Origin: Flavobacteriaceae bacterium
Lineage (GTDB): Bacteria; Bacteroidota; Bacteroidia; Flavobacteriales; Flavobacteriaceae
Assembly (NCBI GenBank): GCA_019090365.1
Contig: JAHRWC010000089.1
Location: 1-22,799, forward strand
Length of the DNA: 22,799 bases
Reading direction: 5' to 3'
Shown here: in pieces, positions 7,530 through 13,257 of the stretch
Layout: every line of letters starts with the position of its first letter
Position numbering within the stretch: position 1 is the stretch's first letter
The notes under the pieces: generated by a model
Told to the model about the DNA's origin: nothing
Databases searched by the model: none
Seen by the model: only the letters and a program-made list of their open reading frames with translations
Position numbers and translations under genes: made by a program

Positions 7530-8015
7530 TTATGATAAAAATCTATTATGCCAACTATCTTCAGCTGGGACTTCCCAGTTTTCAAGATATTCGGCTTTCG
7601 TATTAATTAAATTATTAAAAACAATGGTTTTCTTAGAGACAGATCTAGCTTTTGCCATTTTCTTGAAATCCACCAAAGTTTTATGTGCTATAAAATCACC
7701 ATTATAAAATGTTACATTCATTTTATCCATGAGGTCGATCTCATATTCTTTTTCTAAAGATTGAATAAAATAAACAGAAGAATCAATACTACAACCAGAA
7801 GCTGAAGCATTTTCTTGGTTTAAACCAATAACAATAAAACGATTGTATTTAATTTCGAAACTTGCTTCTAAGTCTTTACCATGAGCAGTCCATTGTACAA
7901 GGAAGTCTTTTGTTTTAGTATTAATTGATTCAATTTCAGTATCAGTTAATTTTCTATTTGATTGATAGATCCAAATTCTTGAATCATCGGGAAGGTTTTT
8001 AAATTCTGTCAGCAT
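7530..8015 (-). CDS. conserved flavobacterial protein of unknown function (often mislabelled 'ABC transporter ATPase')
   Basis: I choose ATG 8015-8013, giving 161 residues beginning MLTEFKNLPDDSRIWIYQ and starting 4 nt after the upstream stop. A longer in-frame start at 8042 would overlap the upstream gene by 23 nt and add nine residues (MLMLKIYKK) that look untranslated. Visible blocks are SRIWIYQSNR near residues 13-22, WTAHGKDLEASFEI near 42-55, and NASASGCSIDSSV with a single cysteine in the middle. There is no Walker A, Walker B or ABC signature, so the label 'ABC transporter ATPase', which I recall for such proteins, cannot be right as a description. No signal peptide or membrane segment is present. 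Its position right after the CCG iron-sulfur gene may point to a role tied to that enzyme, but I see nothing more specific. Confidence 0.75.
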   Translation of the reverse strand: MLTEFKNLPDDSRIWIYQSNRKLTDTEIESINTKTKDFLVQWTAHGKDLEASFEIKYNRFIVIGLNQENASASGCSIDSSVYFIQSLEKEYEIDLMDKMNVTFYNGDFIAHKTLVDFKKMAKARSVSKKTIVFNNLINTKAEYLENWEVPAEDSWHNRFLS

Positions 8016-8019
8016 TTTT

Positions 8020-8811
8020 TTATAAATCTTCAGCATTAACAATCATTTCGGCAATATCTAATACTTCTATATCTTCTTCTTTATTTTTTGATTTCACACC
8101 ATCAGTTACCATTGTATTGCAAAACGGACAACCTGTAGCTACAATGGAAGGTTTAGTTTCAATTGCATCTTCAGTTCTTTCAACATTGATATCTTTATCA
8201 CCAGCTTCGGGTTCTTTAAACATCTGTGCACCACCAGCTCCACAACAAAGACCTTTCGCTTTGCAACGTTTCATTTCTACTAATTCAACTTCTAGCTTTC
8301 TTAATAAATTTCTTGGTGCTTCATATTCATTATTAGCTCTACCTAAATAACAAGGGTCATGAAAAGTGATACGTTTTCCTTTGTATTTTCCGCCTTCAAC
8401 CTTTATACGCCCTTCAGATAGTAATGCTTGTAAAAATTGAGTGTGATGCATTACTTCGTAATTTCCACCTAATTCAGGGTATTCATTCTTAATAGTATTG
8501 AAACAATGAGGACAAGCTGTAACTATTTTTTTTACTTCATAAGCATTAAGAACTTCAATATTAGTCATTGCTTGCATTTGAAACAAAAACTCATTTCCTG
8601 CCCTTTTTGCTGGATCACCAGTACAACTTTCTTCTGTTCCTAACACCGCAAATTCAACTTGAGCATTATTAAGAAGTTTTACAAAAGCCTTTGTTATTTT
8701 TTTAGCTCTATCATCGAAGCTTCCAGCACATCCTACCCAAAACAACACTTCAGGTTGTTTACCCTGAGCCATATATTCTGCCATGGTTGGCACTTTTAAT
8801 GTTTCACTCAT
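8020..8811 (-). CDS. (Fe-S)-binding protein with two CCG (cysteine-rich) domains; probable EtfD/HdrB-like subunit
   Basis: A 263-residue soluble protein. Two CCG-type domains are visible. The first has C28 (WVGCAGS), a single C63 in EESCTGDP where many families have CC, and C100/C103 (TACPHC). The second has C154 (DPCYLGR), C189-C190 (LCCGAGG) and C228/C231 (TGCPFC), a complete set for a non-cubane [4Fe-4S] cluster of the heterodisulfide-reductase kind. The EESCTGDPAKRAGNE block is characteristic of the branch that includes the ETF:quinone oxidoreductase EtfD. The membrane part that such enzymes need is encoded separately at 9697-11016 in the same run. Likely role: accepting electrons from a soluble donor, possibly electron-transfer flavoprotein, and passing them to the membrane subunit and menaquinone. 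Annotated equivalents are often called CoB-CoM heterodisulfide reductase, but no methanogen chemistry is implied. Confidence 0.88.
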   Translation of the reverse strand: MSETLKVPTMAEYMAQGKQPEVLFWVGCAGSFDDRAKKITKAFVKLLNNAQVEFAVLGTEESCTGDPAKRAGNEFLFQMQAMTNIEVLNAYEVKKIVTACPHCFNTIKNEYPELGGNYEVMHHTQFLQALLSEGRIKVEGGKYKGKRITFHDPCYLGRANNEYEAPRNLLRKLEVELVEMKRCKAKGLCCGAGGAQMFKEPEAGDKDINVERTEDAIETKPSIVATGCPFCNTMVTDGVKSKNKEEDIEVLDIAEMIVNAEDL

Positions 8812-8814
8812 TTC

Positions 8815-9234
8815 TTATGTTTTTCTAAGCCAATATTGTGTTCTTCCGAATAACGAAATCCCTATATATCCTCTTAGTTTTAACTTATTATTTTCAATTA
8901 ATTCAATTTGACATTTATATGTCTTTCCATTTTTTGGGTCTAAAATTGTTCCATTATTAAATTCATCTTCATCCTTTTTTAGATTTTCGATAATAATTAA
9001 CCCAATAACTGGCTTGTCTTTATTTATGCCTTTACATTCTTCACAAATTGAATCTAATGAATCTTCATATAGATTTACAATTTTTCCGAAATATTTGTTC
9101 TTTTCTTTATATATTTCAACTACTGATGTTTTTTTTTCAGATTCATCATCATATGTTTCCCATTCACCAACAATAGACTGAGCATTCAAAAAAGTGCAAA
9201 AGCAAACTGTTAGAATGAAAATTATAAATTTCAT
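8815..9234 (-). CDS. secreted DUF2147 domain protein
   Basis: I choose ATG 9234-9232 (139 residues) because it starts a clean Sec signal peptide, MKFIIFILTVCFCTFLNAQ. A longer reading from 9279 would overlap the upstream gene and put sixteen charged residues in front of the signal. The mature protein follows the DUF2147 pattern: IVGEWETYDDES at the start, VEIYKEKNKYFGKIVNLYE, a CEEC pair at residues 64-67, NGTILDPKNGKTYKC near 93-108 and a C-terminal LRGYIGISLFGRTQYW. The fold is a lipocalin-like small beta-barrel and the molecular role is not known. A periplasmic location is expected. It sits 3 nt before the CCG gene and 7 nt after the HAD gene, so it is co-transcribed, but it looks functionally unrelated to either. 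Confidence 0.82.
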   Translation of the reverse strand: MKFIIFILTVCFCTFLNAQSIVGEWETYDDESEKKTSVVEIYKEKNKYFGKIVNLYEDSLDSICEECKGINKDKPVIGLIIIENLKKDEDEFNNGTILDPKNGKTYKCQIELIENNKLKLRGYIGISLFGRTQYWLRKT

Positions 9235-9241
9235 TGAATCT

Positions 9242-9676
9242 TTAATCTTTAAATACTTCAATAGTAACTTCTTTTTCAACTAGTTCAGTAAAATTACCTT
9301 TATATTGAGTCGCTTTAACTATGTGATTATCAATCCAATGATAATTTCCCCCTCTAGGTTTTCCCATTAAAAGAGAATGATATTTAAACCCATGTTTCTT
9401 CAACCAAATCTCAGTATATTCTCTATGTTCTTCCAATCTTGAAGTAAAAAAACAGATTATATGTCCTTGCTCATACCATTTATTTACAGTTTTTAACGCA
9501 TCAGGGTATACAGCTGCTGTCAACATACGTTCAGGTTCTTCATTAGGTATATCATCTCCAACAGTACCATCTATATCTACTAAATAGTTTTTAATACTAT
9601 CTGGTAAAATCGGACTCACATGTTCCCCTGCTTCTACTTTATCGTGTAATAATTTTTCTACTTCTTCTTTTTTCAT
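9242..9676 (-). CDS. HAD-fold protein (often annotated phosphoheptose isomerase)
   Basis: A 144-residue soluble protein. HAD motif I is DIDGT (D34, D36 as nucleophile and acid/base), motif II is the T in FFTSR (78-80 is TSR), motif III is probably K106 in GKPRGG, and IDN at 115-117 stands at motif IV with one acidic residue followed by Asn instead of the usual DD. There is almost no cap domain. This points to a small phosphatase or a related phosphotransfer HAD enzyme. Similar proteins carry the name phosphoheptose isomerase in databases, as I recall, but nothing here resembles the SIS fold of GmhA, so I treat that name as wrong. It lies 20 nt after the membrane Fe-S gene in the same run. The substrate is unknown. 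Confidence 0.78.
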   Translation of the reverse strand: MKKEEVEKLLHDKVEAGEHVSPILPDSIKNYLVDIDGTVGDDIPNEEPERMLTAAVYPDALKTVNKWYEQGHIICFFTSRLEEHREYTEIWLKKHGFKYHSLLMGKPRGGNYHWIDNHIVKATQYKGNFTELVEKEVTIEVFKD

Positions 9677-9696
9677 ATTTCAAAAGTTTTGGGGCA

Positions 9697-11016
9697 TTAT
9701 TCGTTTTTCCAGTTTAATCGATCCATCTGATTGTAAGGCCAGGGTGCGCCGTTATTTTCAATATTAGTCATAGAGATATTTAACTCATTTGGAGCAGCAG
9801 ATTGTTCCATCACTAAATATTGTCTCATTTCCATGATAATAGATAATGGATCTATACTAACAGGACAAGCATCAACACAAGCATTACAAGTAGTACAAGC
9901 CCAAAGCTCTTCTCTTGTAATATAATTATCTAGTAACTGTTTATCATCAAGTTGGAATTCTCCATTTTTATCAATGTTCTTGCCTATTTCCTCTACACGA
10001 TCACGTGTATCCATCATAATTTTTCGTGGAGATAATTTTTTCCCTGTTTGATTTGCAGGGCAAACACTCGTACAACGTCCACATTCAGTACAGGTATAAG
10101 CATTTAATAGTTGAACTCTGCTTAAATCTGTAACATCACTTGCTCCAAACTTAGCTGGCGCTTCTTCTCCTTCAGGTGGTGCTGCAAATGGATCTATATT
10201 AGGATCCATCATCATCTTAACTTCTTTAGTTACTGATTCTAAATTTTTAAACTGTCCTTTAGGTTCTATTTTTCCGTAGTATACATTTGGAAATGCAAGT
10301 AAAATATGTAGATGTTTAGAGAAATATAAGTAATTTAAAAAAGTTAGTATTCCTAAAATATGAATCCACCAAGCTCCTCTTTCAATTAGAATTAGTGTGC
10401 TTTCAGATAAACCATCAAATATTGGTAATAGGTAACTACTTACTGGAAATAATCCAGCCTCAGTATAATGAGCAGCTCCTAATATCTGTAATTGTTGATC
10501 TGTTGCATTCATTATTAGAAATAATGACATCAACACCATTTCAAAATAAAGAATAATATTGGCATCATTCTTAGGCCAACTTTTCATTTCAGGATTCCAA
10601 AAACGTTTTATTTTTATAATATTTCTTCTTATCCAGAATACTATAACTCCAATAAGAACTAATAATGCTAATATTTCAAAAGAAGCAATTAATATATCAT
10701 AAAAGACACCTAATCCAGCGAAAATTCTATGTGTCCCAAAAATTCCATCAATAATTATTTCAAGAACTTCAATATTAATAATAATAAAGCCAACATAAAC
10801 GAAAATATGTAATAGGCCAGCAACAGGACGGACTACCATTTTAGATTGTCCTAAGGCTATTCTAAATACATTAGACCAGCGTTCTTTTTTATGATCTGAA
10901 GCATCAACTTTGTGCCCTAAATTTATATTACGAATTATCTTTCTGCTATTCTTAATAAAATAACCAACTCCAGCTATTAAAGCTACTAAAAAGATGATAT
11001 TAGGTAGGTATTGCAT
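9697..11016 (-). CDS. membrane cytochrome-b-like (NarI-type) protein with two [4Fe-4S] clusters; probable EtfD-like quinone-reducing subunit
   Basis: A 439-residue protein. Hydrophobic segments cluster at about 5-22, 65-90, 103-130, 152-172 and 210-232. Histidines at H70, H219, H235 and H237 could ligate heme b, as in nitrate-reductase gamma-type domains. A Pro/Ala/Glu linker (about 272-292) leads to a dicluster ferredoxin domain: C309, C312, C315, C319 (CTECGRCTSVCP) and C374, C377, C380, C384 (CTTCNACVDACP), each followed by a proline. This is the N-terminal half of single-chain EtfD-type proteins; the CCG half is encoded at 8020-8811. Likely role: inner-membrane electron transfer from the CCG subunit to menaquinone. 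It begins 2 nt after mlaD ends, and the next gene downstream is the HAD gene, not the CCG gene. Confidence 0.85.
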   Translation of the reverse strand: MQYLPNIIFLVALIAGVGYFIKNSRKIIRNINLGHKVDASDHKKERWSNVFRIALGQSKMVVRPVAGLLHIFVYVGFIIINIEVLEIIIDGIFGTHRIFAGLGVFYDILIASFEILALLVLIGVIVFWIRRNIIKIKRFWNPEMKSWPKNDANIILYFEMVLMSLFLIMNATDQQLQILGAAHYTEAGLFPVSSYLLPIFDGLSESTLILIERGAWWIHILGILTFLNYLYFSKHLHILLAFPNVYYGKIEPKGQFKNLESVTKEVKMMMDPNIDPFAAPPEGEEAPAKFGASDVTDLSRVQLLNAYTCTECGRCTSVCPANQTGKKLSPRKIMMDTRDRVEEIGKNIDKNGEFQLDDKQLLDNYITREELWACTTCNACVDACPVSIDPLSIIMEMRQYLVMEQSAAPNELNISMTNIENNGAPWPYNQMDRLNWKNE

Positions 11017-11018
11017 AG

Positions 11019-11969
11019 TTAATTATTGGTGTCTGATGGTTCTTCGTATTTAGGTGGTTTTTTTCCGAATAAAGAGAAATGAACATAACGTTTCGGATTT
11101 AATTTCATGTCTTCAAGTAAAAGCTCTAATTCTTTAGAAGCCCCTGCAAGGTTATCATATAATTTTTCATCCTTTAAAAGCTTTCCAATACTTCCTTCTC
11201 CAGCTTCTATTTTTGTTACTATAGTATTAAATCCACTTATAACTCCTTCTAATTCATTTACCATTTCTCCAGTTTTAATTTTTGCTAATGAATCTGATAA
11301 TGAAGCAAAATTTTCGGAAGTAGTTTCTAAATTACTAAAAGTAGTATTCAATTTTTCTTTATTAGTAGCCAACAATGAATTAAGATTAGCACTTGCACCC
11401 TTAAATGAATACATTGTCTGGTTTAAATTAGCAATGGCTCCTTTTAAATTATCTTTTGTTGTGTCGTCTAATATTGAGTTCAAGTTCGTTAGCAACGTAT
11501 CCATACCAGATAAAGCCTTCATAACTTTTTCTTCTAAAGGTTTTAACCCTCCAGTAACAGATTCTAACATCCCTAATTCGATTTCACCTTTTAAATAATC
11601 ATTAGTTTCTGCATAATTATTAGATGAATAATCTGGAATTATAGCTAAGGACTTACCTCCTATTAAACTACTGCTATAAATACGTACAATACTTTGCTTA
11701 GAAAATTTAAAATCTGAATCAACTGTAAATGTCACTAACAGTTCTCCTTTGTCATCAACAAAATTGATACTTTGAATTTTACCAACGACTAAACCATTTA
11801 TAGTAACAGGCGCTGAAGGTGCTAACCCTTCTACATTTGTATAGGTTACATGAAAGGTTCTGTTATTACTTAATAAGTTAGAACCCTTTAAAAAATTATA
11901 CCCAAAAATAAAAAGCAGTATTGATACTACTGCAAATATTCCTGTTTTTACTTCTCTTGAAAGTTTCAA
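11019..11969 (-). CDS. MlaD-family MCE domain protein, TTG start
   Basis: The protein has 316 residues. The start is TTG at 11969-11967, giving MKLSREVKTGIF. The only nearby ATG (11977) is out of frame and an in-frame stop lies at 11987-11985, so no ATG start is available. Residues 9-26 form the membrane anchor. The MCE domain covers about 37-115, with NGLVVGKIQSINF and SSSLIGGKSLAIIP. A long helical region (about 140-290) of polar repeats follows, probably forming the tunnel or needle part of an MCE hexamer. GEGSIGKLLKDEKLYDNL and the final LNPKRYVHFSLFGKK are typical of Bacteroidota MlaD proteins. The role is phospholipid transport between inner and outer membranes as part of an MlaE/MlaF ABC system, whose other subunits are not in this window. 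It is followed 2 nt later by the membrane Fe-S gene. Confidence 0.9.
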   Translation of the reverse strand: MKLSREVKTGIFAVVSILLFIFGYNFLKGSNLLSNNRTFHVTYTNVEGLAPSAPVTINGLVVGKIQSINFVDDKGELLVTFTVDSDFKFSKQSIVRIYSSSLIGGKSLAIIPDYSSNNYAETNDYLKGEIELGMLESVTGGLKPLEEKVMKALSGMDTLLTNLNSILDDTTKDNLKGAIANLNQTMYSFKGASANLNSLLATNKEKLNTTFSNLETTSENFASLSDSLAKIKTGEMVNELEGVISGFNTIVTKIEAGEGSIGKLLKDEKLYDNLAGASKELELLLEDMKLNPKRYVHFSLFGKKPPKYEEPSDTNN

Positions 11970-12052
11970 ATGATCATGTTTTGGTTATAAACAAATTTAA
12001 AAATAAATATGGGACTACCGATATTTTAAATAAGTTTTATGATTTTGAATTT

Positions 12053-13171
12053 TTATTTATCTTCAGAATGCAAAACTTCAGTAAGTTTTACTTTTTGATT
12101 GTCTTTAAATGCAACGATATAACAGGTAGAATATCCTCTCTCTCTTGCAAATGTCTTCATTAATTGTATTTTATTATAATCTGAAGTATCTCCATAATAA
12201 TATTTAAACAAGCCCTTTTCTTTATTGCTACTTAATTCTTTAAGTCCTTTAAAATTATACGGTTTCAATTCTAAATCTTTACTACTCGCTGCTAATTGAA
12301 CTTTAAAAGTGATTCCTTCATAAATATTTGCTTCTACATTTTCTATAGCTTCAACTATTTCTTCTTCTTCAATAACTGGGTTCTTAGAGTTGTCTGTTGC
12401 AAGTGATAAACTTGATCTGTATGATAGAATAGCCTTAGATATTTCTTTCGCCATTTCACTCTGCCCCTTTTTTGAATTTAAATAAGCACCCTCTTTTTTA
12501 TTCGTTAAAAATCCAGTTTCAATAAGTACGCTTGGCATATAGGTATTATGCAATACCCAAAATCCAGCTTGTTTAACACTTCTATCCTTTCTTTTCAAAG
12601 AGTTTGAAAAATTATTTTGAACCAATGTCGCTAATAGTATACTTTGATCTAAGTATTCTTCTTGCATTAAGGTCATTCCAATTAATGATTCAGGAGCACT
12701 AGGGTCAAATCCAGCATAAGTTTCTTCATAATTATCTTCTAAGAAAATTACTTCATTTTCCTTTTTAGCGATCTCAAAATTTGCTTTCGATTTATGCAAT
12801 CCTAATACAAAGGTTCCTGATCCATAAGCATTATTAGTAAATGCATCACAATGTACAGATACAAATAAATCGGCATCTGCTCGATTTGCAATAGCTGCTC
12901 TTTCTCTTAATTCAACAAAAACATTTTTTTTACGAGTATAAATGACTTTAATGTTTGGATTCTTTTCTAATGCTTCACCTACTTTAAGAACAATACTTAA
13001 TGCTATTGAAGCTTCTTTATAGCCATTCCCTCTATTCCCAGGATCTTTTCCTCCATGACCTGCATCAAGTACAACAACGAATTGCTTTTGTGAATAAACT
13101 TTTGAAAATGATGTAGTTGAAAGGACAACTATAACAATTAGGAGTAGTTGAAAAATAAATTTTGATTTCAT
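12053..13171 (-). CDS. N-acetylmuramoyl-L-alanine amidase (Amidase_3) with C-terminal SPOR-like domain
   Basis: The protein has 372 residues. A signal peptide covers about 1-28 (ends KVYSQ). The zinc amidase domain covers about 30-252: H39 in LDAGHGGKDPG, E53 in YKEAS, H107 in SVHCDA and the catalytic E218 in LIETGFLTN, which completes the usual AmiA/B/C set. An acidic linker (about 265-285) follows. Residues of about 287-365 read as a SPOR-like peptidoglycan-binding module (FKVQLAASSKDLELKPYNF, then FKYYYGDTSDYNKIQ and GYSTCYIVAF), which would direct the enzyme to division-site glycan stripped of peptides. It cleaves the amide bond between MurNAc and the stem peptide in the periplasm. It heads the minus-strand run and is divergent from lptD across 86 nt. 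An 83-nt gap separates it from mlaD, so mlaD may have its own promoter. Confidence 0.92.
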   Translation of the reverse strand: MKSKFIFQLLLIVIVVLSTTSFSKVYSQKQFVVVLDAGHGGKDPGNRGNGYKEASIALSIVLKVGEALEKNPNIKVIYTRKKNVFVELRERAAIANRADADLFVSVHCDAFTNNAYGSGTFVLGLHKSKANFEIAKKENEVIFLEDNYEETYAGFDPSAPESLIGMTLMQEEYLDQSILLATLVQNNFSNSLKRKDRSVKQAGFWVLHNTYMPSVLIETGFLTNKKEGAYLNSKKGQSEMAKEISKAILSYRSSLSLATDNSKNPVIEEEEIVEAIENVEANIYEGITFKVQLAASSKDLELKPYNFKGLKELSSNKEKGLFKYYYGDTSDYNKIQLMKTFARERGYSTCYIVAFKDNQKVKLTEVLHSEDK

Positions 13172-13257
13172 ATATTTAATTCATCTTTAACAGATAACGC
13201 TAACAAAATGTTACTATTATTAAAAAACTGTTATAATAAAAGGTCGCACAAAAAAAT
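13172..13257. promoter_or_regulatory. divergent promoter region of the amidase and lptD genes
   Basis: This 86-nt AT-rich gap must hold at least one promoter for each direction unless transcription reads through. No good TAnnTTTG box is visible on either strand. A cluster of TAAC half-sites is visible: TAACA at 13188, TAACG at 13195 and TAACA at 13201, then inverted TGTTA at 13209 and CTGTTA at 13228. The pair at 13201-13213 is a perfect TAACA-AAA-TGTTA inverted repeat, and TAACAG (13188) pairs with CTGTTA (13228). Confidence 0.4.

Noticed and set aside
7530..8015. ABC transporter ATPase identity
   Set aside because: No Walker A, Walker B or signature motif is present and the protein is too short for an ABC nucleotide-binding domain.
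9242..9676. Phosphoheptose isomerase (GmhA) identity
   Set aside because: The sequence shows HAD motifs (DIDGT, TSR, GKPRGG) and no SIS-domain pattern.
11107..11598. Plus-strand open frame of 163 codons
   Set aside because: It is antisense to mlaD, with a Ser/Asn/Phe-rich composition that mirrors the real gene, and it has no recognisable domain.
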